Numbered from the stretch's first letter, positions 15,105 to 24,528 are shown. The stretch is 64,000 bases of DNA from Candidatus Poribacteria bacterium (GCA_022824265.1 JAJEAG010000042.1:89615-153614), one strand, 5' to 3'. The notes: generated from the letters alone by a model not told the origin. A program made the numbers and translations.

Positions 15105-17615
15105 TTAACTATTGGAATCCTCAGCCATCTCAGGTGTATCTGAACCCTCAGTGTCTTCAGAAGTCTCAGTTTGTTCTGTGTCTGCGGATGCTTCAGTGTC
15201 TTCAGAAGTCTCAGTTTGTTCCGTGTCTGCGGATGCTTCAGTGTCTTCAGAAGTCTCAGTTTGTTCCGTGTCTTCAGACACCTCTGGTGCTACAGAATCT
15301 TCGGTAACCTCAGTATCTTCAGGGCTTTCAGGGACATCTGGGATCTCATTTTCCTGAGAATTCATGAGATTATCTACATTGTTTTTTCCCATTTCCTGCT
15401 TGAGCAGAGCACCCATAATGGTTTCCTCTTCCTCAATAGGTTTAGGACGTCTTGGTTGACGTTCTCGTACAGGACGTTCACGTCTGGGTCGTTCTTGTCG
15501 TTCCTCTGGAGGCGTAGTGGCACGTTCCTGATCAGCGATTGCAGCTTTCAAACTCAATCCAATACGTCTTCCTTTTGAATCAAGGTTAATGACTTTGACA
15601 TCTAATTCATCTCCAACTGAAACGACCTCTTCCGGTCTTTCAATACGTCGATCAGCAATTTCAGAGATGTGAATTAATCCGTCTATACCTTCCTCAAGTT
15701 TCGTGAAAGCCCCAAAACTGGTTAAATTGACAATCTGTCCTCTTACAATAGAACCGACCTTATATTTTTCTGGCACTTCATCCCAAGGGTCAGGCTGTGT
15801 CTGTTTAAGTCCCAATGAGACACGGCGTTCAGATGCATCAATTTGCAGCACAACGACTTCTACTTCGTCACCTTCCTTGAGCATTTCTTGTGGATTGGAG
15901 GCACGATCAGTCCAAGATAGATCAGATGTATGAATTAAACCGTCAATACCCTCTTCAATTTCAACAAATGCCCCAAAATTAGTCAGATTCCGGATACGTC
16001 CAGTTATTTTTGTACCTACAGGATACTTCTGTTCTAAAAGTTCCCACGGATTCTGTTGTAATTGTTTAATTCCTAATGAGATTCTTTTTTCCTCTTTAGA
16101 AATTTCAAGGACAATTGCCTCAATTTCATCACCTTTGGTAACAATACGTGACGGTGCGACATTACGTCTAGTCCATGCCATTTCAGAAACGTGAATCAAT
16201 CCCTCAACCGCTTCTTCAAGCTGGACAAACACACCGTAATTGACAATGTTCACAACTGTTCCACTAACTTTAGAACCGATGATATAATTTTCTTCAACGT
16301 TTTCCCAAGGATCGCTTGTTTTTTGCTTCAATCCCAAGGATATTTTTTCGTTGTCCCTTCCAATGGCAATCACCTGTACTTCAATTTCATCACCAATATT
16401 GACAATTTCGGACGGATGGTGTATACGTTTCCATGCCATATCGGTTTTATGAAGTAACCCATCAACACCTCCAAGATCAACGAATGCCCCAAATGCAGTA
16501 ATGTTCTTCACTACTCCGGTGATAAGTTGACCTACCTCAAGTGTTTTTAAAACCTCTTCTTTCTTTTTAGCCATTTCAGCTTCCAGCCATGCACGGCGTG
16601 ACAAAACAATGTTGTTTCGTCGTTTGCTCAGGCTGATGACCTTCATCTGAAAAACTTCACCAATGTATTGTTCAAGGTTTTGGATAGGTCTTAATTCAAC
16701 TTGTGACGCGGGGAGAAATGCCCGTAACGAACCTACAGATACCTGAAGTCCACCTTTAACTTTCTCCTTAATCTGACCTTCAACAGGTGTTCCGCTTTCA
16801 TGAGCTTGGGTTATCTCATCCCAAACCAAAGTTTGGTCCGCTATTTTCTTAGATAGTACTATTTGTCCTTCTGAATCTTCCCTACGGACAATGTAAACAT
16901 CAATCTCATCATCAACCTTAACATTGGGTAAATCGTTCTCACCGGAATCAAATTCTGCTGCTGGAATATAACCTTCAGATTTAAATCCGATATCAATCAT
17001 TACCTCATCGCGACTTACATCCACAACTGTGCCCTTTACAATCTCTCCATCTGTAAACGCTTTGAGTGAGTTATCATAAGCCTCTTCAAGAGATTCTTGA
17101 CTCATCGGAACTGCTTGTTCGTCAACCGCGTCACTCTCAGTTTCAGCAGTTTGCTCAGTGGATTCAGACACAACTTCAGGTGATGCGGTGTCGGATGCTG
17201 AGATGGTCTCTTCAGACACAACTTCTTGCGAATCATCCTCGGTTACAATGTCATCAGTTGTTTCTTCAGATTCATCTTCAGATTTATCATTTTGTCCCTC
17301 AACAGTAATGGATTCTTCTACAGATTCAGTATCTTGGGATGCGTCCTCTACTAAATCTTGCTGTGTAGAATCCTCAACTGTCGGTTCTTCTTGTGTTGTT
17401 TCAGTCTCTTCAGCAGCAGATTCAGTCTCTTCAGCAGCAGATTCAGTCTCATTGTTCTCAACTTCTGTTCCATTTGTAGAACCTTCATCGGTTATTTCTG
17501 ATGCTTCGGTTTCATCTGCTTCATCGTGTGCTACTTCAGTAGAATCTTCAACATGTTGTTTCTCTTCATCCACATCAACTGTGGAATCATCTGTATGGGT
17601 TTGTTCGTTATTCAT
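15105..17615 (-). CDS. rpsA: Ribosomal protein S1-like, six S1 domains with acidic low-complexity ends
   Basis: An 836-residue protein, far longer than the ~557 residues of E. coli S1. Residues ~1-175 are Glu/Ser/Thr/Asp-rich low complexity. Six S1 RNA-binding domains follow; domains 3-6 have the clear form G.V.N(I/L)T.FGAFV...GLIH.S(D/E) with each ending in a SLGLKQ-like strand, while 1 and 2 are more divergent, as in true S1. A Lys/Arg/Glu segment follows and then an acidic tail made of 15-residue repeats (TEQTETSEDTEASAD). S1 unfolds mRNA at the ribosome entry site. The acidic ends are unusual. A GAGGAG lies 14 bases ahead of the ATG, a rather long spacing. Confidence 0.9.
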   Translation of the reverse strand: MNNEQTHTDDSTVDVDEEKQHVEDSTEVAHDEADETEASEITDEGSTNGTEVENNETESAAEETESAAEETETTQEEPTVEDSTQQDLVEDASQDTESVEESITVEGQNDKSEDESEETTDDIVTEDDSQEVVSEETISASDTASPEVVSESTEQTAETESDAVDEQAVPMSQESLEEAYDNSLKAFTDGEIVKGTVVDVSRDEVMIDIGFKSEGYIPAAEFDSGENDLPNVKVDDEIDVYIVRREDSEGQIVLSKKIADQTLVWDEITQAHESGTPVEGQIKEKVKGGLQVSVGSLRAFLPASQVELRPIQNLEQYIGEVFQMKVISLSKRRNNIVLSRRAWLEAEMAKKKEEVLKTLEVGQLITGVVKNITAFGAFVDLGGVDGLLHKTDMAWKRIHHPSEIVNIGDEIEVQVIAIGRDNEKISLGLKQKTSDPWENVEENYIIGSKVSGTVVNIVNYGVFVQLEEAVEGLIHVSEMAWTRRNVAPSRIVTKGDEIEAIVLEISKEEKRISLGIKQLQQNPWELLEQKYPVGTKITGRIRNLTNFGAFVEIEEGIDGLIHTSDLSWTDRASNPQEMLKEGDEVEVVVLQIDASERRVSLGLKQTQPDPWDEVPEKYKVGSIVRGQIVNLTSFGAFTKLEEGIDGLIHISEIADRRIERPEEVVSVGDELDVKVINLDSKGRRIGLSLKAAIADQERATTPPEERQERPRRERPVRERQPRRPKPIEEEETIMGALLKQEMGKNNVDNLMNSQENEIPDVPESPEDTEVTEDSVAPEVSEDTEQTETSEDTEASADTEQTETSEDTEASADTEQTETSEDTEGSDTPEMAEDSNS
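15151..15270 (-). repeat. 45-bp tandem repeat inside the S1-like gene
   Basis: Two near-identical 45-bp units (15151-15195 and 15196-15240) are followed by a third partial unit (15241-15270). They encode 15-residue repeats rich in Glu, Thr and Ser at the protein's C-terminus. Unit length is a multiple of three, so gain or loss of units would keep the frame. Confidence 0.85.
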
Positions 17616-17714
17616 TAAGATACCTGGGTCTCCTCAAAACGCAAAACAGCGTTAAGTCCGCCAGTTCCTCCTTGTTGCGAAGTGCTTCTGACACTTTCAA
17701 ATCGGTTGCTTAAT

Positions 17715-17743
17715 AGTATATCACAATGTACATAGAAATGCAA
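17715..17743 (-). promoter_or_regulatory. Candidate extended -10 promoter for the S1-like gene
   Basis: On the minus strand TTGCAT (17738-17743), a 17-base spacer, and TGATATACT with -10 box TATACT (17715-17720). The extended TG and good -10 compensate for a weak -35. It lies 100 bases ahead of the start codon. Confidence 0.4.
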
Positions 17744-17881
17744 CAATAATCTTCTTTTCAATGTTAGATGAAGTTATGGATTATTATGCTTCAAAGAATT
17801 TTATATTCAAAAAATGATTGCTTTTTTTTGGGATATAAACTAAAATGTAAGTACGGATTTTAACTACAGAAGGTGGTATTT

Positions 17882-18226
17882 ATGACTGGTACCGAATTTA
17901 TGACACTTCGTGAAAATGCGGATATCAAAATTATTGATGTAAAAACTGATTTAAGCAGTTACGCTGCCTCAGATTTGCGGAAAGTTCTGGAGAGTCTTCT
18001 TACAGAAAAGGTGAGTAAAGTAGTCGTGAATTTTAGTGAGGTAAGTCACATCAATAGCACAGCAGTAGGCACGTTGGTAGGTATCGCAAAACGACTTCGA
18101 CAAAACGGAGGCGACCTTAAACTCTGTAACTTAGCCTCAACACTTACACGCACTTTTAATCTTATAGGGGCATCAAGCGTCGTTGAAATATATGAAACTG
18201 AAAAAAGTGCTATTGCAGCTTTTTAA
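17882..18226 (+). CDS. STAS-domain anti-sigma factor antagonist (anti-anti-sigma) protein
   Basis: A 114-residue single STAS domain. I choose the ATG at 17882, with AAGGTGG 5 bases ahead, over the in-frame GTG at 17873. The strand-helix pattern (KVVVNFSEVSHINSTAVGTLVGIAKRLRQNGGDL) is that of SpoIIAA/RsbV proteins, which bind a serine kinase and free its target when unphosphorylated. The phosphorylation site is NST here instead of the usual DSSG found in the two other STAS genes of this region. The next gene is the matching kinase, 30 bases downstream on the same strand, so the pair is a likely switch unit. Confidence 0.85.
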   Translation: MTGTEFMTLRENADIKIIDVKTDLSSYAASDLRKVLESLLTEKVSKVVVNFSEVSHINSTAVGTLVGIAKRLRQNGGDLKLCNLASTLTRTFNLIGASSVVEIYETEKSAIAAF

Positions 18227-18256
18227 TCTGTTTATTTGAAAACAAATGGTGTTCCA

Positions 18257-18703
18257 ATGGAAAAAGCCTGCCTCGAATTGAAAGTGCCAAGTGATGTTTA
18301 TTATCTTGAAGCAGTACGTGCATTTATTGGAAAATTATCTGAAACACTCAGATTTACCAAGAAACGTATAGCAGATATACAACTCGCTCTTGATGAAATC
18401 TGTAGCAATGCTGTTTATCATGGTTCCAAATGTGTATCGTGCGGCATTCAGTTACAAATATCTGTGGACACACAAGCACTTGAAATTGTCGTAAGTGACA
18501 AGGGCGGTGTTAACACGCAGAATTGGTTATCTCCTGAGAAATTAGCGGAGATACAGGCTAAACGGTCACCAACGGGTGAAAGTGGACATGGTCTGTATCT
18601 TATAGATTGCCTTGCAGATGTCCATAAATTTAAACCAAATATGGTCGGCGGCACTGATGTAACAGCAATTTTCTACCGGGATATCCAACCAGAAAATAGT
18701 TAA
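18257..18703 (+). CDS. Anti-sigma-factor-type serine kinase (RsbW-like ATPase)
   Basis: A 148-residue GHKL ATPase. A TTG upstream at 18236 is also in frame; I choose the ATG at 18257. The N-box is DIQLALDEICSNAVYHG, the G1 box includes VSDKGG and the G2 box GHGLYLI. Family members phosphorylate an anti-anti-sigma STAS protein and hold a sigma factor or other effector. No sigma factor gene is in this window, so the effector is unknown. The 3' end overlaps by 4 bases with the end of the convergent phosphatase gene, which keeps antagonistic partners physically side by side. Confidence 0.85.
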   Translation: MEKACLELKVPSDVYYLEAVRAFIGKLSETLRFTKKRIADIQLALDEICSNAVYHGSKCVSCGIQLQISVDTQALEIVVSDKGGVNTQNWLSPEKLAEIQAKRSPTGESGHGLYLIDCLADVHKFKPNMVGGTDVTAIFYRDIQPENS

Positions 18704-19860
18704 CCTTGAATTGCTATCAGTGTCAAATCATCCTCATACGGATGTGCCTGACTATATTTCGCTATTGTATCAGAAACAAATTCAATCAGATCATTTGGTG
18801 ATTCAGCATTACACCTTTTAATTACATCTTGTAACCGTTCTACAGTAAAATTTTCATTCTGTGAATTTTTCACTTCATAGGCTCCATCCGTATAGAAAAA
18901 AACTCTACTTGAGGAATCAAATCGGTAAAAACAATTTTCATATACGGATTCTCTCCGAATACCTAAACCGTTTCCTGTCTGTCTATCAGTAATCCTTTCG
19001 CATTCAGACTGTAATCCGTGTTGCAAAAATGGGGTTGGATGTCCAGCATTAGAACAGACAAGTTGTTTCGTTGTTAAATCAAAAACTGCGCAAAATGCCG
19101 TCGCAAACATAAACAAACGTGAACTTATTATATCATTGAAACGCGTGTTAAGGATTTGCAATATCTGGGAAGGATTGTCCTTTATATGTTCCCGATGTTC
19201 TGATAAAACTGTTTTAATAAAAACGGTGACGAGGGCAGCCGAAGCACCATGACCCATCACGTCAGATATTAACACACCTATCCGATTTTCATCAATCTCC
19301 CACACATCAAAAAAATCTCCACCGACAGCGAGAGCAGGACAAGAATAGGATGCAATTTGAAATCCTGCTAATTCTTGTGTACCGTTCTGAGGAATTATTA
19401 TCTCCTGAACGCTGCGAGCCATTTGTAGTTCAGTTTCTAAACGCGCATTGTGTTGTTCAAGTGTATCGTGGTATAACTTGATACGTAATAACGATTTAAT
19501 CCGAGCTAATACTTCAAAACTATTAAAAGGTTTTTCAATAAAGTCATCTGCTCCTGCCTCAACAGCCTTAATGCGGTTTTCATGTGTATCACGCATTGCA
19601 GTAATCATGATGATCGGTATAAATTCTGTCTTTTTTTCCGATCGAACCCTTGTAACTACTTCAAACCCATCTACTTTCGGCATGTTGATGTCTAATAAAA
19701 TAAGATCGGGTATATCTTCAGATATAATCTGTAATGCTTCAGCTCCATCACTTGCAGTGAGCACTGTGTAACCACGTGCCTGTAATTGTATCTGTAAAAT
19801 CTTGACGTTGCGTGGTTCATCGTCAACAACAAGTATTTTAACTGATTTATCAGATTTCAT
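18700..19860 (-). CDS. Response regulator with PP2C/SpoIIE phosphatase output
   Basis: A 386-residue protein. Residues ~7-125 form a receiver: VDDEP acidic pair, phospho-acceptor Asp in LILLDINMPKVDG, Thr in MITAM and Lys in EKPF. A short coiled linker (LEQHNARLETELQMARSVQ) joins it to a SpoIIE-type PP2C domain with metal motifs GGDFFD and DVMGHG. It is an RsbU/RssB-like design: phosphorylation of the receiver should switch dephosphorylation of a STAS protein. The start overlaps the stop of the preceding receiver gene (ATGA), so the two are translationally coupled. Confidence 0.92.
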   Translation of the reverse strand: MKSDKSVKILVVDDEPRNVKILQIQLQARGYTVLTASDGAEALQIISEDIPDLILLDINMPKVDGFEVVTRVRSEKKTEFIPIIMITAMRDTHENRIKAVEAGADDFIEKPFNSFEVLARIKSLLRIKLYHDTLEQHNARLETELQMARSVQEIIIPQNGTQELAGFQIASYSCPALAVGGDFFDVWEIDENRIGVLISDVMGHGASAALVTVFIKTVLSEHREHIKDNPSQILQILNTRFNDIISSRLFMFATAFCAVFDLTTKQLVCSNAGHPTPFLQHGLQSECERITDRQTGNGLGIRRESVYENCFYRFDSSSRVFFYTDGAYEVKNSQNENFTVERLQDVIKRCNAESPNDLIEFVSDTIAKYSQAHPYEDDLTLIAIQG

Positions 19861-20246
19861 ACCGTATTTCCTTTGATATAGTATGCTATACGTCGCAAAA
19901 ACTCATGTGTATCAATCGGTTTGCTGAGATAGTCGTCACAACCAGCCTTTAGTAGTCGCTCACGGTCCCCTGACATTGCAGCTGCAGTCAATGCAATAAT
20001 TGGTATATTACTCCACTCTGGATTTGTTTTAATCTGTCGTGTCAATTCTTCACCGCTCTGTCCTGGGAGTGCAATATCCATTAGAATAAGTGCAGGCACA
20101 TCTTGTTCTAAACATACAAGTGCTTCAGCTGCGTTGACTGCTTCAATTACCTTATAGCCTTCGGATCGCAAGAGAATGCGTACTACCTTTCGGTTCAACT
20201 CTTGGTCTTCTATGACAAGGATGGATTGCGATTTTTCCATATTCAA
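19857..20246 (-). CDS. Single-domain response regulator (DivK-like)
   Basis: A 129-residue free-standing receiver: acidic EDQ near the N-terminus, phosphorylatable Asp in LILMDIALPGQSGEE, Thr in ALTAAAM and Lys in LSKPID. No output domain is present, so it probably relays phosphate or acts through protein contacts, as DivK and CheY do. It lies 204 bases after the histidine kinase and overlaps the phosphatase gene by four bases. A start at the second Met (two codons in) is also possible; no strong ribosome site separates them. Confidence 0.92.
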   Translation of the reverse strand: MNMEKSQSILVIEDQELNRKVVRILLRSEGYKVIEAVNAAEALVCLEQDVPALILMDIALPGQSGEELTRQIKTNPEWSNIPIIALTAAAMSGDRERLLKAGCDDYLSKPIDTHEFLRRIAYYIKGNTV

Positions 20247-20450
20247 TGTTAGGCTTTACACATCGGGACGTATAGAGATAAATACTGACTGGACTTCATA
20301 TTTGGAGACAACTTTGTTTGGTGTGTATATAAAGAAGAACTACCATGATATGCATCTTTAGGACAATGTGAACAAGAGGAAAACTGGAGGGGGAAGGAGT
20401 TTTGTGTTCTGATAGTGATGATGTAAATAAACTAATAAAACGTCAATATG

Positions 20451-22739
20451 TTAAAAATTATCAGTGATTGTGTCCTGTCTGATAGGCAGATTAAAGAAGA
20501 AAGTACTCCCTTGTCCTTCTTCACTTGTGACACGAATTTCTCCCCCATGTAATTCTATTAGACGTTGTGTCAGAGCAAGTCCGAGTCCTGTTCCACCATA
20601 ACGTCTCGATTTTGATGTATCAATCTGTGTGAAAGGAGCGAAAAGTTTCATTTTATCTTCTTCAGCAATTCCTATACCTGTGTCTATAACCTTAACTTGT
20701 AGAGTGGTAGATGTAACTTCCAATTCTGTTGTTACTTTTCCACCTTCTGGCGTAAACTTGACAGCGTTTGATAGTAAATTGTAAAATATCTGCTTAACTT
20801 TCACGCGATCCGCTTCAATAATAACATTTTGTGGACATGCTAACGTCAGTTCAATATTCTTTTTGATAGCAAGTGCATTGATAATTGCGTTGACTTCCTC
20901 AACAGCGTCAATGATTGCAAATTCCTCCAGTTGTAAGAACATCTTCCCCGCTTCAATCTTGGATAAATCCAATATATCGTTAATCATCTCCAATAGATGT
21001 TGCCCACTAATGCGGATGTCATTAACGCATTCCTTCTGTTCGTCGTTGATCGGACCGACTAATTCATCTCTGAGTATTTCAGCGAATCCGATAATAGCAT
21101 TTAAAGGGGTACGTAATTCATGACTCATGTTTGCAAGGAAATCGCTTTTAGCGCGGCTTGCATATTCAGCAGTTTCTTTGGCACTTTGCATAGCCTCCTG
21201 CGCTTTTAATCGTTCAGTTATATCAAGTGCCATGCTAATAATAATCTTTTTTCCATCAGGTTGAACTCCAAGCAGTGAGGAACTAAATTCCCAAATCTGC
21301 TTCTTACCTGCTTTCGTCATGATCCCATATTGTGCTGGGACAACACGTTCTTTATTTTGATTAACCTGACCCAGATATTCTTGAATTTCCTCGCTCATTT
21401 CACTATTGGCTTGTGCCAACCATTGAGATACAGTGGTCATATCTTCAGAGGTATAGCCGGTTAGTTCAGTCCAAGCACGACTAATAAGAATCACCTCGCC
21501 ATTTTCAGCATGAATCATAATCGGTAGAGGGGCATTAAGCACAGCCCGACGAAACCTTTCCTCACTCTCCTGCAACTCAATTTCTGCTTTCTTTCTGGCG
21601 GTAATATCCGTTGAGGTCATAACAAACCCAACGATTTCATCCTCGCGTGTAATCGGGGCAATCCATGAGGCATACCAATTTTGACTAAGTTTCCCTTGAA
21701 CTTCATATCCTGCAACTTCACCGGTTTCAATAACTTGCTGACATGCCTGACGAAATCCTTCATGATGTTCAGGGGTGAGAAAAGCAAAAATGCTTTCTCC
21801 AACAACATCGTCTGTGGTAATATCAACGCCTGCTGGAATTCGATTGATAAACTGCATCTGATAGTTTAAGTCAAGCGTAGATATTATGTCTGGCGCGCTC
21901 TCAACCAGAGACCTCCATTTTGCCTCTGAATCACGCAGTGCCTGATCAGCACTTTGGTATTCTGTGATGTCTCTGGAGATACCACAGGTTCCCTTAATAC
22001 GTCCGCTTCTATCTCGTAGTGGTACTTTGGTTGTAGATACCCATGTATCCTGTCCACCGGGCCAAGTTTCCTTTTCCTGTTTTGCTTCTATCGGTTTACC
22101 AGTCTCAATAACCGTTCTCTCATCTTGATATGCTTCTTGGGCATGTTCTCGTGTAAAGAAATCAAAGTCGCTTTTTCCAACTGCCTCAGTTGGATTTTTC
22201 AATCCAAATCGATTCGCAAGGGAACGATTAATACGAACAAATTTACTTTCAATATCCTTGAAGTAAATATGATCAGGATTATTATCCATAAGAGTGTGAA
22301 GAAATTCACTTTCCTGTGAATACGTTTGCGCTAATTGTTTAAACCGCATTTCATTTTCACGGAGTTTTGCTTCTAACCTCTTTTGTCTTGTGGTATCACG
22401 CACAACAGCACAATATCGAGAATGTTCTGGATCTGGCTGTACTGACCAATGTAACCTCTTGTACTTGCCATCACTACACTGATAACGATTCTCAAAAGAG
22501 ACATTATTACAACTTTCTATTTTTAATTTCTTGATTTCTGCGACCGTGAGTTGACGGTCATCGGGATGGATGTGTTCAATCCAACTTTGTGATTGGAGTT
22601 CAGCACAAGTGTAACCAAGAACTTGTTCCCAAGTAGGATTGAGTGGACAGAATGTCCCATCAAGGTAGAGATACCCATACATATCTGATGACATCTGCAA
22701 AAAAATAGAAGCATTCATTGAATCGGATGCAGCTGCCAT
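20451..22739 (-). CDS. Cytoplasmic multi-PAS sensor histidine kinase
   Basis: A 762-residue soluble kinase. Four PAS domains can be laid out: about residues 10-125, 150-260, 265-380 and 385-510, each ending in a DT/DIT motif before a coiled linker. A HisKA domain with SDFLANMSHELRTPLNAI (His phosphorylation site) and an HATPase with N-box NLLSNAVKFTPEGG, DTGIGI and GGTGLGLAL follow. There is no membrane segment and no attached receiver. It probably phosphorylates the receiver proteins encoded just downstream. The start lies 12 bases after the universal stress protein gene. Confidence 0.93.
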   Translation of the reverse strand: MAAASDSMNASIFLQMSSDMYGYLYLDGTFCPLNPTWEQVLGYTCAELQSQSWIEHIHPDDRQLTVAEIKKLKIESCNNVSFENRYQCSDGKYKRLHWSVQPDPEHSRYCAVVRDTTRQKRLEAKLRENEMRFKQLAQTYSQESEFLHTLMDNNPDHIYFKDIESKFVRINRSLANRFGLKNPTEAVGKSDFDFFTREHAQEAYQDERTVIETGKPIEAKQEKETWPGGQDTWVSTTKVPLRDRSGRIKGTCGISRDITEYQSADQALRDSEAKWRSLVESAPDIISTLDLNYQMQFINRIPAGVDITTDDVVGESIFAFLTPEHHEGFRQACQQVIETGEVAGYEVQGKLSQNWYASWIAPITREDEIVGFVMTSTDITARKKAEIELQESEERFRRAVLNAPLPIMIHAENGEVILISRAWTELTGYTSEDMTTVSQWLAQANSEMSEEIQEYLGQVNQNKERVVPAQYGIMTKAGKKQIWEFSSSLLGVQPDGKKIIISMALDITERLKAQEAMQSAKETAEYASRAKSDFLANMSHELRTPLNAIIGFAEILRDELVGPINDEQKECVNDIRISGQHLLEMINDILDLSKIEAGKMFLQLEEFAIIDAVEEVNAIINALAIKKNIELTLACPQNVIIEADRVKVKQIFYNLLSNAVKFTPEGGKVTTELEVTSTTLQVKVIDTGIGIAEEDKMKLFAPFTQIDTSKSRRYGGTGLGLALTQRLIELHGGEIRVTSEEGQGSTFFFNLPIRQDTITDNF

Positions 22740-22751
22740 GGAAGTTCCTCA

Positions 22752-23513
22752 CTATTTTGTTACCAGAACGGCACGATTCGCAAGTTTTACGACAGTTTGG
22801 GTAGTACTTTGAAAAACCATCTCATACAGTCGTCCGTGATGGCTGGCACTAAGAGCAATCAGATCACAATCGTTTTCTTCCGCGTTTTCCAAAATATTTG
22901 TTACCGTGAAACCGAGGGCAGTTAGAAATTCGGTGGGGACATCATAAAAATGCAGGTAGGATTCCATCTGTTGCTTAATATCTGTCGCTTCTTGTGTAGT
23001 ATTTGAAAGAGCAAGTCCTAAAATGCTTGCTTTCGTCAATTCTCCAATTTCTGCAGCAAGAGAGAGTACGTGATCAGAGTAAATATCCCCGTGATGTACA
23101 GCTAATATTTTACGTAATAATGTACACTGTTCATGCACGATTATAATGGGTTTGGTAATATGTGCGAGTACATCATCAATCTGATTTTGTATAAGTTTAA
23201 ACCCTTGCGTTTTTATTTCTTCGGGAAGTCCAACCACTACTAAATCTGCGGAATGTGCTTTTTGGCAGATCATCTGTCGTGGGTTTCCAGCAACAGCTTC
23301 AATATGATAATCTAAGAAATCATATAGATCACATTCCTTTTCTGTTCTACGCATCACCGTTTCTGCGACTTCTGCGCTTCCACCATGGGAACTGTCCTGA
23401 AAAAAAACACAAGAAAGGTGTGTTCCTAAAAGAACAGCAAGTTGTCCTGCGTAATCAAAAGCATTTTTTTCGTAATCGGTATCACCTATGGAAACGAGGA
23501 TATTTTTAATCAT
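22752..23513 (-). CDS. Tandem universal stress protein (two UspA domains)
   Basis: A 253-residue protein of two UspA-like halves. The first begins MIKNILVSIGDTDYEKNAF and ends TKPIIIVHE; the second begins LRKILAVHHGD and ends NRAVLVTK. The typical DLIALSASHHGR segment (variant of the ATP-binding GxxGxxG region) is seen in the second half, the first has DLVVVGLPEE. Such proteins bind nucleotides and modulate stress responses. It sits between a STAS gene and the sensor kinase on one transcript, suggesting that it feeds a stress or energy signal into this circuit. Confidence 0.85.
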   Translation of the reverse strand: MIKNILVSIGDTDYEKNAFDYAGQLAVLLGTHLSCVFFQDSSHGGSAEVAETVMRRTEKECDLYDFLDYHIEAVAGNPRQMICQKAHSADLVVVGLPEEIKTQGFKLIQNQIDDVLAHITKPIIIVHEQCTLLRKILAVHHGDIYSDHVLSLAAEIGELTKASILGLALSNTTQEATDIKQQMESYLHFYDVPTEFLTALGFTVTNILENAEENDCDLIALSASHHGRLYEMVFQSTTQTVVKLANRAVLVTK

Positions 23514-23534
23514 TGAACAATACCCTTACAAAAA

Positions 23535-23900
23535 TTACTGTGGTAAATCGGATGGAGGGTTTAGCAGTGCCCAAACCGCTTCATCTTCACTTTCAAAATT
23601 ACGAAAAACAGTGATAAGTCTCGCCATGACAATAAGATTTTTGACATGTTTGTTGACATTAATCACAGCAATCGTACCACCACGTGGATGTACATCGGCA
23701 TAGATCTTCATCAACGCACCAAGTCCCGAACTATCCATGCTGGTGACGTCTTTAAAATCAAATACCAGTTTCGGTGAATTTTCTATTTGTGATAACGCTT
23801 TTTGAACGGTGTCTGTTATGTCATCAATATCTGGTGATATTATTCTACCATTAAGTTTGAAAATGATTACACCGTCTCGCTCTGATTGTATAATCGGCAT
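23535..23900 (-). CDS. STAS-domain anti-anti-sigma protein
   Basis: A 121-residue single STAS domain. I start it at the ATG 23900, nine bases after GGAGG, rather than at an upstream in-frame TTG. The motif VFDFKDVTSMDSSGLGALMK has the canonical phosphorylatable Ser (DSSG). Its paralogue is the next gene upstream, and the two share the C-terminal KNLIVMARL/FRNFESEDEAV pattern, so they arose by duplication. Confidence 0.9.
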   Translation of the reverse strand: MPIIQSERDGVIIFKLNGRIISPDIDDITDTVQKALSQIENSPKLVFDFKDVTSMDSSGLGALMKIYADVHPRGGTIAVINVNKHVKNLIVMARLITVFRNFESEDEAVWALLNPPSDLPQ

Positions 23901-23939
23901 GAATGCAGCCTCCAAGTCGCTGCTATAACAAAAATATCT

Positions 23940-24287
23940 TTAGGCTTCGCTGCCTAACGTTGAGACAGCTTCATCTTCAGATGTAAAATGTTCAAAGATG
24001 CTTGCAAGTCTACTACGGACAATCAGGTTTTTGATATTCTTACCAACGTTGATTACCCCGACTCTACCACCTTGTCGAGTAATAGTGACATGAGCACCCA
24101 TGAGCGTTCCAAGTCCAGAACTATCCATCATGTTAACCTTTTCAAAGTCAATCAGAATTCTTGGCGTATCGGAGGCATCTATCTCAGAAGTAATTACCTC
24201 CCGCAGTTCGGTTACCCCAGTGCCCATAATTTTCCCTGATGGTTCCAAAATTGTGACACCATCTTTGTAGCGAACCGTTGTTGCCAT
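23940..24287 (-). CDS. STAS-domain anti-anti-sigma protein (first gene of operon)
   Basis: A 115-residue single STAS domain with the canonical switch site NMMDSSGLGTLMG. GGGAG precedes the ATG. It heads a minus-strand operon of STAS, STAS, universal stress protein and histidine kinase, with the two receiver genes further on. Both STAS genes share the KNIKNLIVRSRLASIFEHF type helix. Having two similar substrates suggests one phosphatase or kinase acting on two outputs. Confidence 0.9.
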   Translation of the reverse strand: MATTVRYKDGVTILEPSGKIMGTGVTELREVITSEIDASDTPRILIDFEKVNMMDSSGLGTLMGAHVTITRQGGRVGVINVGKNIKNLIVRSRLASIFEHFTSEDEAVSTLGSEA

Positions 24288-24528
24288 TATTTTTCTCCCT
24301 ATTGTATGTTTATTAAGTTATACGGCATTTCCATTCATTATCCTTCTATTATATGTAATTTACGCGTATTTGTCAAGAATATTTGGATTGTAAGTTCAAT
24401 TAATTTCAGTTGTGTTTAGACGTGTCAACATTTTTAGGTTTAGTATGCAACGTCTAATATGTTAATCTGATTACAATTGTTACTACATAGTGTGGATTTC
24501 ACTCTATTAAGAAACATACTTCAATTCC

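Noticed and set aside
15112..15357. Ser/Val-rich open frame opposite the S1 tail
   Set aside because: Mirror of the tandem repeat on the other strand.
17158..17655. Ser-rich open frame opposite the acidic head of S1
   Set aside because: Low-complexity shadow; the S1 frame is clearly the coding one.
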